NCBI RefSeq assembly: GCF_002924445.1
Contig: NZ_PIGG01000026.1
Span: 338,676 to 402,675, forward strand
Direction of reading: 5' to 3'
DNA length: 64,000 bases
Origin: Minwuia thermotolerans
GTDB lineage: Bacteria > Pseudomonadota > Alphaproteobacteria > Minwuiales > Minwuiaceae
Part shown: positions 1-9,751 of the stretch, in pieces
Position numbering within the stretch: position 1 is the first letter of the stretch
Layout: every line of letters starts with the position of its first letter
Notes under the pieces: model-generated
The model's database searches: none
Told to the model about the DNA's origin: nothing
Seen by the model: only the letters and a program-made list of their open reading frames with translations
Made by a program: the position numbers and the translations under genes

Positions 1-2
1 TC

Positions 3-776
3 GCCGTCATGGCCTTCGCCCTCGTCGCCTGGTTCGGTGTCCGGGACGATGGGGACGCGCAGACCGCGGCCGGCGGTCAGGCCGTTCCGATCGTCCGCGC
101 GCCGGATGGTCCTGACCGGGAGAAGCCGGAGGATCCCGGCGGCGTCGATGTTCCGGACAGGGACAAGCAGGTCTACGACACCTTCAAGCCTGCGGCGGAG
201 CGCGGCGAGGCGAGGGTGGAGCGGCTGCTCCCCGCCGTCGAGGCGCCGCTTGCCGAGCCGGAGCCGGAGCCAGAGCCGGAGCCGCAGCCCGCACCGGTCG
301 CGGACACGGCTACGGTCACGGCGCAGGAGGCCGCGCCTGGCGATGCCGGTCCGGAGAGCGCCGAACCTGCGGTCGTGGTCGAAGAACGCCCCGCCGCACC
401 CGCGCTGGAGGAGAAGGAGGTTGCCGACCGTCCGGCGCCGCCGCCGGCCCGGCCCGAACCGGCCGCGAAAGCCGAGCCGAAGCCAGCGCCGCAAGCTTCT
501 GCGGCTGCCCCGGCGGCGGATGCGGACGGCCCCTGGCAGGTGCAGATCGCCGCGTTGCGTGAAGAGGCGGACGCCACGGCCACCTGGCAAAGGGTCCAGG
601 GCCGTCACGAAGCGCTGCTGGGCGACCTGCGGCCCACGGTCACCCGCGTCGACACCGGGGCCAATGGCGTCTTCTACCGCCTGCGCACCGGCAGTTTCGC
701 CTCCAGGGAGGCGGCGCTGGCGTTCTGCGCCCGGCTGAAGGACAGCGGGCAGGACTGTCTTGCGGTGAAGCGGTGA
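3..776 (+). CDS. SPOR-domain membrane protein (5' partial)
   Basis: Probably a septum-associated envelope protein anchored in the inner membrane that binds denuded peptidoglycan. The frame is open to the window edge, and the first visible residues are already hydrophobic, so the cytoplasmic N-terminus and part of the single membrane helix are missing. A long Pro/Glu/Ala-rich periplasmic linker follows, including a run of alternating Glu-Pro. The C-terminal ~80 residues form a SPOR domain (starts near WQVQIAAL, ends with a YRLRTGSF strand and a CLAVKR strand). It sits 4 nt before nagZ, an order typical of alphaproteobacteria. The family is clear. The exact division role is inferred. Confidence 0.85.
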   Translation, partial: AVMAFALVAWFGVRDDGDAQTAAGGQAVPIVRAPDGPDREKPEDPGGVDVPDRDKQVYDTFKPAAERGEARVERLLPAVEAPLAEPEPEPEPEPQPAPVADTATVTAQEAAPGDAGPESAEPAVVVEERPAAPALEEKEVADRPAPPPARPEPAAKAEPKPAPQASAAAPAADADGPWQVQIAALREEADATATWQRVQGRHEALLGDLRPTVTRVDTGANGVFYRLRTGSFASREAALAFCARLKDSGQDCLAVKR

Positions 777-780
777 CGCC

Positions 781-1785
781 TTGATCCCCGCCGTCTTCGG
801 CATTGCCGGAACCGAACTGAAACCGGAGGAGGCCGCCTTTCTGGCCGATCACAGACCCCTGGGCGTGATCCTGTTCCGCCGCAACGTGGACAATCCCGAT
901 CAGGTCCGGCGGCTGACAGACGCGGTGCGCGGCGCGCTGGACGCTGCGGGTCCCTGTCTCTGGGTGGATCAGGAAGGCGGACGCGTCCAGCGCCTGTCGC
1001 CGCCGCACTGGGAGGCGCTGCCTTCGGCCCGCCGGATCGGACAGGCGTTCGACCGCGACCCGCAGGACGGCGAGTATGCGGCCTGGCTGCTGGGCCGGAT
1101 CATCGCCGACCAGGCGGCGGCCGCGGGCTTCGACATTGTCTGCGCGCCGGTGCTCGACCTCGCGCAGACGGGCGGACACGACGTCATCGGCGACCGCGCC
1201 TTTCATGCGGACCCGGAGGTCGTCGCGTTGCTGGGCAGGGCCATGGCCGACGGCCTGGCGGCGGGCGGGATCCTGGCCGTCAGCAAGCATTGGCCGGGGC
1301 ATGGCCGGGCCTGGGTGGACAGCCATCTGGAACTGCCCGTGGTCGAAACCGAGCCGGTGTTGCTGGAAGCCACGGATTTCGCTGCCTTCCGCCGGGCGGC
1401 CGACTGCGCGCCGATCGCCATGACCGCCCATATCCGCTATCCGGCGATCGACCCGGACCTGCCGGCCACCCTGTCGACGCAGATCGTCGAAGGGATCATC
1501 CGCGGCTGGTGCGGTTTCGACGGCTTTCTCGTCTCCGACGACATCGACATGAAGGCGCTGGACGGCGCGCCGGGCGACCTTGCGCGTGCGGCCCTGTCGG
1601 CGGGGTGCGACGCGGTGCTGCAATGCTCCGGCGACTTCGCCGTGATGACTGCCGTGGCCGAGGCGATCGGCGGATTCTCGCCGGCCGCCGTGGAGCGCTG
1701 GAGCCGGCTCTCGGCCGCGCGGCAGGCGCCTGACTCCGTGGACCGTGCGCAATTGCTGGCCGAACTGGGTGAAGCCCTCGTCTGA
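781..1785 (+). CDS. nagZ: beta-N-acetylhexosaminidase NagZ
   Basis: Glycoside hydrolase family 3 enzyme that removes GlcNAc from GlcNAc-anhydroMurNAc-peptides during cytoplasmic peptidoglycan recycling. The 334 residues match the usual length. Visible motifs are the NagZ signature KHWPGHG (about residue 169, with the family's mobile loop His after Gly) and the nucleophile region SDDIDMKAL (about 251-258). No signal peptide is present, as expected for a cytosolic enzyme. The start is TTG, only 4 nt after the SPOR gene stop, so the two are probably translationally coupled. The scpAB genes follow on the same strand. Confidence 0.95.
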   Translation: MIPAVFGIAGTELKPEEAAFLADHRPLGVILFRRNVDNPDQVRRLTDAVRGALDAAGPCLWVDQEGGRVQRLSPPHWEALPSARRIGQAFDRDPQDGEYAAWLLGRIIADQAAAAGFDIVCAPVLDLAQTGGHDVIGDRAFHADPEVVALLGRAMADGLAAGGILAVSKHWPGHGRAWVDSHLELPVVETEPVLLEATDFAAFRRAADCAPIAMTAHIRYPAIDPDLPATLSTQIVEGIIRGWCGFDGFLVSDDIDMKALDGAPGDLARAALSAGCDAVLQCSGDFAVMTAVAEAIGGFSPAAVERWSRLSAARQAPDSVDRAQLLAELGEALV

Positions 1786-1830
1786 AGCTGCGATAATGAC
1801 GTTCCGGCGAATCACACGGACCCGACCGCG

Positions 1831-2616
1831 ATGAACCAGAGCGCAGCCGATTTCGAGGAGGACGCCCCGCGCGAGGCCCCCGGTCAGCGGCTCGTCGTCG
1901 ATCTGGGCGCCTATGAGGGACCGCTCGACCTGCTGCTCGATCTGGCCCGCGACCAGAAGGTCGATCTCGCCCGGATCTCCATGCTCGCGCTGGCGGAGCA
2001 GTATCTCGACTATGTCGAGAAAGCCCGCGAACTGCGCCTGGAACTCGCGGCAGACTACCTCGTGATGGCCGCCTGGCTGGCCTATCTGAAATCGCGCCTG
2101 CTGATTCCGGATCCGGAGCCCGAGGATGAGCCCTCCGCGCAGGAGATGGCGGCCCGGCTCAACTGGCAGCTTCGGCGCCTTCAGGCCATGCGGCAGGCCG
2201 CCGCCAGACTGCTTGAACGCGCCCGCGAGGGCCAGGATTTCCATCGCCGCGGCGCGCCGGAGGGCATCCGGGTCCAGCGCAGTTCGGCATGGACCTGCGA
2301 CTACTACGACCTTCTGAAAGCCTATTCGGTCCACCTGGAGGCCAGGGGCGACAGCGAGCCGCTGCGTATCCGCCGCGACAAGGTGATCAGCGTGGAGATG
2401 GCTCTGGAACGCATGCGCAAGCTGCTCGGCGCGTTGCCCGAATGGTCCAGCCTGCAGGCCTTTCTGCCGCCGGCCATCGCCCATCCCTTCACCCGCCGGT
2501 CGGCGACCGCGTCGACCCTGCTGGCGGCGCTGGAACTGGCCAAGCAGGGCGACATCGAGATCCGGCAGGGCCGCAGTTTCGGACCCATCTACATCCGGCG
2601 CCGGGACAAGGCATGA
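1831..2616 (+). CDS. scpA: segregation and condensation protein ScpA
   Basis: Kleisin subunit of the SMC-ScpAB condensin, bridging the SMC heads and binding ScpB in chromosome compaction and segregation. The N-terminal kleisin signature YEGPLDLLLDLARDQKVDL lies at about residues 30-48, followed by the helical SMC-neck-binding segment. The C-terminal winged-helix part (IEIRQGRSFGPIYIRRR) binds the SMC cap. The length of 261 residues is normal. Its stop overlaps the scpB start by 4 nt (ATGA), indicating coupled translation of the two partners. No smc gene is in the window. Confidence 0.95.
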   Translation: MNQSAADFEEDAPREAPGQRLVVDLGAYEGPLDLLLDLARDQKVDLARISMLALAEQYLDYVEKARELRLELAADYLVMAAWLAYLKSRLLIPDPEPEDEPSAQEMAARLNWQLRRLQAMRQAAARLLERAREGQDFHRRGAPEGIRVQRSSAWTCDYYDLLKAYSVHLEARGDSEPLRIRRDKVISVEMALERMRKLLGALPEWSSLQAFLPPAIAHPFTRRSATASTLLAALELAKQGDIEIRQGRSFGPIYIRRRDKA

Positions 2617-3191
2617 GCGTCGACCGCGACCATGTCCGCGTGGTCGAGGCGCTGCTCTTCGCCGCCGCGGAGCCTCTGGATCTGGCGACCATCCAGCGCC
2701 GGTTGCCCGAAGGGGTGGACCCGACCGTGGTGCTCGCCGCGCTGGCCGAGGACTACCGGGGGCGTGGCGTGGAGCCTGTCCAGGTCAACGGCAAGTGGCT
2801 GTTCCGCACCGCACCGGACCTTGCCGATGCCCTGGCCGAGCACCGGGTGACGCCGAAGAAGCTCTCCCGCGCCGCCGTGGAGACGTTGGCCATCATCGCC
2901 TACCATCAGCCCGTCACCCGCGCAGAGATCGAGGAACTGCGCGGCGTCGCGGTCTCCAAGGGCACCATGGACGTGCTGATGGAGACCGGCTGGGTGCGCC
3001 CGCGCGGCCGGCGGCAGACGCCGGGGCGTCCGCTGACCTATGGCACCTCCGACGAGTTCCTGATCCATTTCGGGCTCGCCAGCCTGAACGACCTGCCGGG
3101 CATCGACGAACTCAAGGCTACCGGTCTGCTTTCGGCGGAGCCGCGCGATCCCGGCCTGTTCGATGACGGCGGAGACGACGGCGCCGCTTGA
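2613..3191 (+). CDS. scpB: segregation and condensation protein ScpB
   Basis: Dimeric tandem winged-helix protein that stabilises ScpA on SMC. The start was placed at the ATG overlapping the scpA stop (ATGA), giving 192 residues beginning MSVDRDHVRVVEALLFAA. A longer open frame upstream is only an out-of-frame reading of scpA. Conserved segments are LSRAAVETLAIIAYHQPVTR in the second winged helix and the PLTYGTSDEFLIHFGL strand near the end. The acidic C-terminal tail (DDGGDDGAA) is variable in the family. It is part of the nagZ-scpA-scpB run. Confidence 0.95.
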   Translation: MSVDRDHVRVVEALLFAAAEPLDLATIQRRLPEGVDPTVVLAALAEDYRGRGVEPVQVNGKWLFRTAPDLADALAEHRVTPKKLSRAAVETLAIIAYHQPVTRAEIEELRGVAVSKGTMDVLMETGWVRPRGRRQTPGRPLTYGTSDEFLIHFGLASLNDLPGIDELKATGLLSAEPRDPGLFDDGGDDGAA

Positions 3192-3269
3192 GACACGCGC
3201 CAATTGCGCCGCTGACCGAGACGGACTATCACCGCCGCTCGACGATCTTCACCCGCAGGGGCCTTTCGC

Positions 3270-4310
3270 TTGGCCAAGCTCCGCTTCTCCGACGTGACCC
3301 ACCGGTTCGGCCCGCTGAAGGCCGTCGACGGGCTGTCGCTCGACCTTGCCGAGGGTGAGATACTCTGCCTGCTGGGGCCCTCGGGCTGCGGCAAGACGAC
3401 CAGCCTGCGGCTGGCCGCCGGCCTCGAAGAACTGCAGGCGGGCCGGATCGAGATCGACGGCCGCGTGGTCGCCGAGCCCGGCCGGGCCTTGCCGCCCGAA
3501 CAGCGTCGCGTCGGCATGGTCTTTCAGGATTACGCGCTGTTCCCTCATCTCACCGTCGCTGGCAACGTCGCCTTCGGCCTGAAGCACATGACTGCGGGCA
3601 ACCGGCAGGAACGGGCGATGGCGATGCTGGCCAGGGTCGGGCTGACCGGCCGCGCGGACGTCTATCCCCACCAGCTCTCGGGCGGCGAGCAGCAGAGGGT
3701 CGCCCTGGCGCGCGCGCTGGCGCCGGAACCGCGGCTGATGCTGATGGACGAGCCCTTTGCCAATCTTGACGTCACGCTGCGCAATTCGGTGCGCGACGAG
3801 ACGCTCTCCCTGCTGAAGGGCCTGGGCGCCACCGTGCTGCTGGTCACGCACGATCCGGAGGAGGCCATGCGCATGGCCGAACGTATCGCGGTGATGCAGG
3901 CGGGCCGGCTGGTCCAGGTGGGACCGGCGGAGGAAGTCTACCTGCGGCCGGCGGATCCGTTCATGGCGCGCTTCTTCGGGCCGGTCAACGAGATCCCGGC
4001 GAACGTGGAGGACGGCATCGCGGCGACGCCGCTCGGGTCGTTCCCGGCCGCCGGGGCGGCGGAAGGCCGGGCGCTTGCGGTGATCCGCCCGGAGGCCATG
4101 GTGCTCGACGCGGACGGTGCGGGTGACGGTGTGGAGGCGGCGGTGACCGATATCCGTCTGATCGGCGCCTACTGGCGGGTCGCCCTGGAGACGGAAGCCG
4201 GGCTGCAGCTGAGGGCCCGCACAACGGAGCGTCCGCCGGGGACCGGCGAGCGAATTCGCGTCACCGTTGACCCGCAGAGGCTGATTCTTTTTCCTGAAAG
4301 GGCCATATAG
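3270..4310 (+). CDS. orphan ABC transporter ATP-binding protein with TOBE domain
   Basis: ATPase of the Fe3+/polyamine/molybdate-type importer class. Walker A GPSGCGKTT (about residues 37-45), Q-loop FQDYALFPHL, signature LSGGEQQRVALARAL, Walker B LMLMDEPFANLD and switch VTHDPEEAM are all intact. The last ~100 residues form a TOBE-like beta-barrel. The start is TTG with AGGGG a few bases upstream. No permease or solute-binding protein gene is adjacent, and the gene interrupts the otherwise conserved order scpB-tatA, so substrate and partners are unknown. It should energise a transporter encoded elsewhere or be a stray component. Confidence 0.85.
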   Translation: MAKLRFSDVTHRFGPLKAVDGLSLDLAEGEILCLLGPSGCGKTTSLRLAAGLEELQAGRIEIDGRVVAEPGRALPPEQRRVGMVFQDYALFPHLTVAGNVAFGLKHMTAGNRQERAMAMLARVGLTGRADVYPHQLSGGEQQRVALARALAPEPRLMLMDEPFANLDVTLRNSVRDETLSLLKGLGATVLLVTHDPEEAMRMAERIAVMQAGRLVQVGPAEEVYLRPADPFMARFFGPVNEIPANVEDGIAATPLGSFPAAGAAEGRALAVIRPEAMVLDADGAGDGVEAAVTDIRLIGAYWRVALETEAGLQLRARTTERPPGTGERIRVTVDPQRLILFPERAI

Positions 4311-4394
4311 CTCTATAAGGGACCGAACCCCTTGGCGGCGGCGCGTCCATGACGCCGGCCCGCCGCCGGAACCGCAAGTGATGGAGTTTCATCT

Positions 4395-4616
4395 ATGGGT
4401 ACTTTCAGCATCTGGCACTGGCTGATCGTTCTGGCCGTGGTGCTGCTGCTGTTCGGCGGTCGAGGCAAGATTTCCAGCATCCTCGGCGACGTCGGCAAGG
4501 GCATCAAGAGCTTCAAGAAGGGCATCAGCGAAGAAGAGGCCCAGAACAAGGAAGACGCCACGGCGAACGCCAACGCCAAGGTGACCGAGGACAAGGACAA
4601 GGCAACCTCGTCCTGA
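4395..4616 (+). CDS. tatA: twin-arginine translocase subunit TatA
   Basis: Pore-forming subunit of the Tat system that exports folded proteins. The 73 residues consist of a short N-terminal tail, one hydrophobic helix ([16 protein letters not shown], about 8-23), the hinge FGGRGKI, and an amphipathic helix [14 protein letters not shown], followed by a charged disordered tail. The Phe-Gly hinge is present. It is first in tatABC. A strong hairpin follows the stop, which may stabilise the tatA message so that it is made in excess over tatB and tatC. Confidence 0.95.
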   Translation: MGTFSIWHWLIVLAVVLLLFGGRGKISSILGDVGKGIKSFKKGISEEEAQNKEDATANANAKVTEDKDKATSS

Positions 4617-4628
4617 CAACGCGTCCCG

Positions 4629-4649
4629 GGCGCGCCGCTGCGGCGCGCC
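4629..4649 (+). promoter_or_regulatory. intercistronic hairpin between tatA and tatB
   Basis: A perfect 9-bp GC-only stem (GGCGCGCCG / CGGCGCGCC) with a 3-nt loop lies 12 nt after tatA and 19 nt before tatB. It has no U-run, so it is more likely a message-stabilising or attenuating element than a full terminator. Differential expression of tatA over tatBC would fit known TatA excess. That role is inferred. Confidence 0.5.
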
Positions 4650-4668
4650 AACCGACAGGCTTATCCTG

Positions 4669-5097
4669 ATGCTTGATCTCGGATGGTCCGAGCTTCTGGT
4701 GGTTGCCGTTCTGACGGTCCTGATCTTCGGGCCGAAGGAACTGCCGACCGTGCTGCGCACCGTCTCCCAGCTTCTCAGCAAGGCGCGAGGCGTCGCCCGC
4801 GATTTTCAGCGGACGATGGACGACGTGGCGCGCGAGGCCGAACTGGACAAGCTGAAGAAGGACATCACGGACAGCACGCGGCCGGAGAGCCTGCTGGACC
4901 CCTCGGGCAGCGACGACGGCATGTTCGACAGTCCCTTCGCCGAACCACGTGCGACGCCGAAGAAGCCGGCCGACGGCAAGGACCGGGACGTCTCCGAGGG
5001 ACAGGGCGAGGCCGCGGCCTCCCAGGAACCGCCGGACGCGCTGGAGACGGGGTCCGGACCCCGGACCGAACCCAAGACCGCCGGAAAGGCCGGCTGA
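4669..5097 (+). CDS. tatB: twin-arginine translocase subunit TatB
   Basis: Partner of TatC in the Tat substrate receptor complex. It has 142 residues: an N-terminal hydrophobic helix in MLDLGWSELLVVAVLTVLIF (1-20), then the TatB-specific GPKELPTVLRT motif and an amphipathic helix with basic and acidic residues (about 28-70), then a long Pro/Glu-rich tail. The GPKELP element separates it from TatA. It starts 52 nt after tatA and ends 3 nt before tatC, in the usual alphaproteobacterial tatABC order. Confidence 0.95.
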   Translation: MLDLGWSELLVVAVLTVLIFGPKELPTVLRTVSQLLSKARGVARDFQRTMDDVAREAELDKLKKDITDSTRPESLLDPSGSDDGMFDSPFAEPRATPKKPADGKDRDVSEGQGEAAASQEPPDALETGSGPRTEPKTAGKAG

Positions 5098-5100
5098 TCC

Positions 5101-5922
5101 ATGACCGATGCGGCCAACAGCCCCGACGGCGGCGACGCCTATGACGAGGTATCGGACAACAAGCAGCCGCTGATGCAGCACCTGGTGGAGTTGCGCAACC
5201 GGCTGATGTACTCGGTCGCGGCGATCATCGTCGCCTTCATCTTCTGCTTCTACTTCGCCGAAGCGATCTACGCCTTCCTGATGCAGCCGCTGGTCGACCT
5301 GGTGGGTGCGGAAAAGGGCCGGCGGATGATCTTCACCGCCCTGCACGAGGCCTTCTTCACCTACATCAAGGTGGCCTTCTGGGCGGCGTTCATGCTCGCC
5401 TTCCCGATCATCGCCAGCCAGATCTACATGTTCGTGGCGCCCGGGCTCTACCGCAACGAGAAGAAGGCCTTCGCCCCCTTCCTTGTGGCGACTCCGATCC
5501 TGTTCCTGATCGGCGGCTCCATGGTCTACTTCCTGGTCATGCCCATGGCGTGGCAGTTCTTCCTGTCCTTCGAGGCGCCGTCGGGCGATTCGTCGCTGGC
5601 GATCCAGCTGGAGCCCAAGGTGGGCGAGTATCTTTCGCTGGTGATGAAACTGATCTTCGCCTTCGGGCTCTGCTTCCAGCTCCCGGTCCTGCTGACCCTG
5701 CTGGCGCGCGTCGGCCTGGCCACGGCGGCGGGGATGCGGGCGAAGCGGAAATACGCCATCGTCGGCGTCTTCGTGGTCGCCGCGATCATCACGCCGCCGG
5801 ACCCCATCAGCCAGATCACGCTCGCCATTCCGATCATCATTCTCTACGAACTCTCGATCCTCTGCGCCGTCGTCGTGGAACGGAAACGCACCCGCGCCGA
5901 GGCCGAGGAAGAGGACGGCTGA
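5101..5922 (+). CDS. tatC: twin-arginine translocase subunit TatC
   Basis: Six-helix core receptor for twin-arginine signal peptides. The early motif MQHLVELRNRLMYS (about residues 22-35) carries the conserved H-L-x-E-L-R-x-R cytoplasmic signal-binding face. Later conserved blocks are FTALHEAFFTYIKVAFW and the CFQLPVLLTLLARVGL loop, with the late PPDPISQITLAIPI helix region. At 273 residues it is a normal length. It starts 3 nt after tatB. An internal substrate candidate in this window is the ActB protein at 36790-39747, which has a Tat-like N-terminus. Confidence 0.95.
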   Translation: MTDAANSPDGGDAYDEVSDNKQPLMQHLVELRNRLMYSVAAIIVAFIFCFYFAEAIYAFLMQPLVDLVGAEKGRRMIFTALHEAFFTYIKVAFWAAFMLAFPIIASQIYMFVAPGLYRNEKKAFAPFLVATPILFLIGGSMVYFLVMPMAWQFFLSFEAPSGDSSLAIQLEPKVGEYLSLVMKLIFAFGLCFQLPVLLTLLARVGLATAAGMRAKRKYAIVGVFVVAAIITPPDPISQITLAIPIIILYELSILCAVVVERKRTRAEAEEEDG

Positions 5923-5978
5923 CCGGGTGGACGCCGGCCGGACCGGGGCCTATAACCCGGCCAGTCTCAACTCCCTGA

Positions 5979-7274
<1,296 letters not shown>

Positions 7275-7284
7275 AGGCGAACCC

Positions 7285-8040
7285 ATGAAGATCCTGCTGA
7301 CCAATGACGACGGCATTCACGCGCCCGGCCTGAAGACGCTGGAGAATATCGCGCGGGAGCTGACCGACGACATCTGGATCGTCGCGCCGGCGCACGAGCA
7401 GAGCGGCGCGGGCCATTCGCTCAGCCTGACCAATCCGCTGCGCATGCAGAAGCTGGACGACCGCCGCTTCGCGGTTGCCGGCACGCCGACCGACTGCGTG
7501 ATGATGGCACTTCGCAAGGTGGTCCAGGGCGTGCCCGACCTGGTGCTTTCCGGAGTCAACCGCGGCGCCAATCTGGCCGAGGACGTGACCTATTCGGGCA
7601 CTGTCGCCGCGGCGATGGAGGCGACGCTGTTGGGCGTGCCCTCGATCGCGCTCAGCCAGGTCGGCTATTTCGGCCAGGACATCCGCTGGCAGACGGCGGA
7701 ACGCCATGCGCCGGACATCATCCGCAAGCTGGTCGACAAGGGCTGGCCGGCCGACGTGCTGATGAACGTCAACTTTCCCGACGTCGAGCCCGACGATGTG
7801 AAGGGGGTTCACGTGGTCCCCCATGGCCGGCGCGATCAGTCCGACATCACCATCGACGCCCGTGTCGACGGGCGCAACGTGCCCTATTTCTGGATCGGCC
7901 TGCGCCGCCAGCGGCATCTGCCCGAGCCGGGCACGGACATCGGGGTGATCTGGCGCGAAGGCATCTCGGTGACGCCCATCAGCCTCGACCTCACCGATCC
8001 CCGGTCCCTGGCAGAGATGGGCCGGGTGTTCGGGGACTGA
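7285..8040 (+). CDS. surE: 5'/3'-nucleotidase SurE
   Basis: Metal-dependent nucleoside 5'(3')-monophosphate phosphatase linked to stationary-phase survival. The N-terminal metal site LLTNDDGIHAPG (residues 3-14) is intact, and the second conserved block SGVNRGANLAEDVTYSGTV follows near residue 90. Length 251 is normal. It is preceded by serS (10 nt) and followed by pcm (9 nt). A surE-pcm pairing is found widely in proteobacteria and suggests a shared stress/repair unit with the downstream NlpD-like protein. Confidence 0.96.
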   Translation: MKILLTNDDGIHAPGLKTLENIARELTDDIWIVAPAHEQSGAGHSLSLTNPLRMQKLDDRRFAVAGTPTDCVMMALRKVVQGVPDLVLSGVNRGANLAEDVTYSGTVAAAMEATLLGVPSIALSQVGYFGQDIRWQTAERHAPDIIRKLVDKGWPADVLMNVNFPDVEPDDVKGVHVVPHGRRDQSDITIDARVDGRNVPYFWIGLRRQRHLPEPGTDIGVIWREGISVTPISLDLTDPRSLAEMGRVFGD

Positions 8041-8049
8041 GCGCCGATC

Positions 8050-8697
8050 ATGGGCGATGCCGACCGCAAGATCAGGCTGATCATGGAACTGCGCCGGGAG
8101 GGCATCACGGATGCGGCAGTGCTCGGCGCGATCGAGAAGGTGCCGCGGGAGAAGTTCATCGATCCCGCGCTGCGCCACCAGGCCTATGACAACATGCCCC
8201 TGCCGATCCGTCAGGGACAGACCATCAGCCAGCCCTATGTCGTCGCCTTCATGACCGAGAAGCTGAAGCTGGGCCATCGCATGAAGGTGCTGGAGATCGG
8301 CACGGGCTCGGGCTACCAGGCCGCGGTGCTGGCGCAGATATGCCGGCGCGTCTACACGATCGAACGCCACCGAGGGCTCTATCTCGAGGCGCGCCGGGTT
8401 CTGGAGGAACTCGGGCTGCACAACGTCGTCACCCTGCATGGCGACGGCATGAAGGGCTGGCCCGCCCAGGCCCCCTTCGACCGGATTCTGGTCACGGCCG
8501 CCGCCTTCGGCGAGCCACCGAAGGCGCTGATCGATCAGCTCGCGCCCGGCGGCATGATGCTGATCCCGGTGGGCGACAGCTCGACCAGCCAGCAGATCGT
8601 GCGCGTGACGAAGGGCGAGAACGGCGAGATCTCCCGGGAGAACATCCTGCCGGTGCGTTTCGTGCCGCTGGTCTCGGGCCTGCCCGGCGAGAGCTGA
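8050..8697 (+). CDS. pcm: protein-L-isoaspartate O-methyltransferase
   Basis: SAM-dependent repair methyltransferase acting on isoaspartyl residues in aged proteins. The SAM-binding motif I VLEIGTGSGYQAAVLA (about residues 80-95) is intact. The upstream substrate-recognition region PLPIRQGQTISQPYVVAFMT is the family hallmark. Further motifs are VVTLHGDGMKGW and FDRILVTAAA. 215 residues is the usual length. It sits between surE and the NlpD-like gene on one strand with short gaps. Confidence 0.96.
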   Translation: MGDADRKIRLIMELRREGITDAAVLGAIEKVPREKFIDPALRHQAYDNMPLPIRQGQTISQPYVVAFMTEKLKLGHRMKVLEIGTGSGYQAAVLAQICRRVYTIERHRGLYLEARRVLEELGLHNVVTLHGDGMKGWPAQAPFDRILVTAAAFGEPPKALIDQLAPGGMMLIPVGDSSTSQQIVRVTKGENGEISRENILPVRFVPLVSGLPGES

Positions 8698-8740
8698 GGG
8701 TTTTCTTGTGCGCCGGGTGGGCCGCCCGTACCTTCCGCCC

Positions 8741-9751
8741 ATGGTGATTCGCCTCGGCCTGTTGCTCGCCCTGTTTGCCGCAGCCGCCTGCGGGCCGCGC
8801 ACCACGCCCGCGCCGGTGCACGACGCCAACAGCAATCTGGGCGGGGTCGTGCTGGTGCGGCAGGGCGACACCGCCTGGGGCATTGCCCGGAAGACCGGCG
8901 TGCCGGTACGCGATCTGATCGAGGCGAATGGCCTCCAGCCGCCCTATACCCTGCACATCGGTCAGCGCCTGTTCGTGCCGGATCTGCGCCTGCACCGTGT
9001 CGAGACGGGCGAATCGCTCTCGACCATCGCCGAACGCTATGACGTGGGCCGTTACGAACTGGCGCGGCTGAACGAGATCGGGCCGCCGCATCGCGTCCAT
9101 CCGCGCCAGATCCTGCGTATTCCGGGGGGATCCCGTGTCGAACCGGCGATCCGTGTTGCGCGGGCCGTCGCGCCGCCGCCGCTGCCGCCGCCAAGGCCGC
9201 GGGATTTCGACCCCCGCCCGGCCAGCAGCGTTCAGGTGGCCGAGTTGCCGTCGCGGCCGCCCGAGGCGCAGCCCTCGGTCACGACCTCGCCGGCGGCCGG
9301 CCGCACGGATGTCGCCACGGCCCCGCGCCCGCCCGCCACGCCGCCGGCTCCGCCGGGTCTCATCTGGCCCGTTAGCGGTCGCGTGATCTCCGGTTTCGGC
9401 CCGAAACCGGGCGGCCTCCACAATGACGGCGTCAACATCGCCGCGCCGCGCGGCGCGCGCGTGATCGCGGCCGAAAGCGGCACGGTGGTCTATGCCGGCA
9501 ACGAGCTGCGCGGCTTCGGCAACCTGATCCTGATCCGCCACGGCGACGGTCTGACCACCGCCTACGCCCATCTCGACGACATGCTGGTGGAGCGCGGGCG
9601 CAAGGTCTCGCGCGGCGATCCGATCGCCACCGTCGGCACATCGGGCGGGGTCAATCCGGCGCAACTCCATTTCGAGATCCGCAAGGGCCGCAAGGCCCTC
9701 GATCCCCGCAAGGAACTGGGATCCCTGCCCGTGGCCGCCTCGGCGTCGTGA
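8741..9751 (+). CDS. nlpD: NlpD-like lipoprotein: two LysM domains and a degenerate LytM (M23) domain
   Basis: Likely outer-membrane lipoprotein that activates cell-wall amidases in division. ATG 8741 is chosen over an in-frame GTG at 8708 because it places a lipoprotein signal peptide (MVIRLGLLLALFAAAAC, lipobox Cys at 17) at the start. Two LysM modules follow (about 28-76 and 87-132), then a Pro-rich linker and an M23 domain (about 205-325). The Zn ligands look lost: HxGxD reads NDGVN and HLH reads QLH, while AYAHLDD keeps one His. This fits a non-catalytic NlpD/EnvC-type activator rather than an endopeptidase. The stop overlaps the next gene by 4 nt. Confidence 0.85.
   Translation: MVIRLGLLLALFAAAACGPRTTPAPVHDANSNLGGVVLVRQGDTAWGIARKTGVPVRDLIEANGLQPPYTLHIGQRLFVPDLRLHRVETGESLSTIAERYDVGRYELARLNEIGPPHRVHPRQILRIPGGSRVEPAIRVARAVAPPPLPPPRPRDFDPRPASSVQVAELPSRPPEAQPSVTTSPAAGRTDVATAPRPPATPPAPPGLIWPVSGRVISGFGPKPGGLHNDGVNIAAPRGARVIAAESGTVVYAGNELRGFGNLILIRHGDGLTTAYAHLDDMLVERGRKVSRGDPIATVGTSGGVNPAQLHFEIRKGRKALDPRKELGSLPVAASAS

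Noticed and set aside
264..290. Alternating GAGCCG/GAGCC repeat as a microsatellite
   Set aside because: It encodes the Glu-Pro linker of the SPOR protein, where such low-complexity linkers are normal.
640..2484. 614-codon open frame on the minus strand
   Set aside because: It lies antisense to nagZ and scpA, has low-complexity Arg/Gly/His-rich composition, no domain, and no initiation signals. It is a high-GC shadow.
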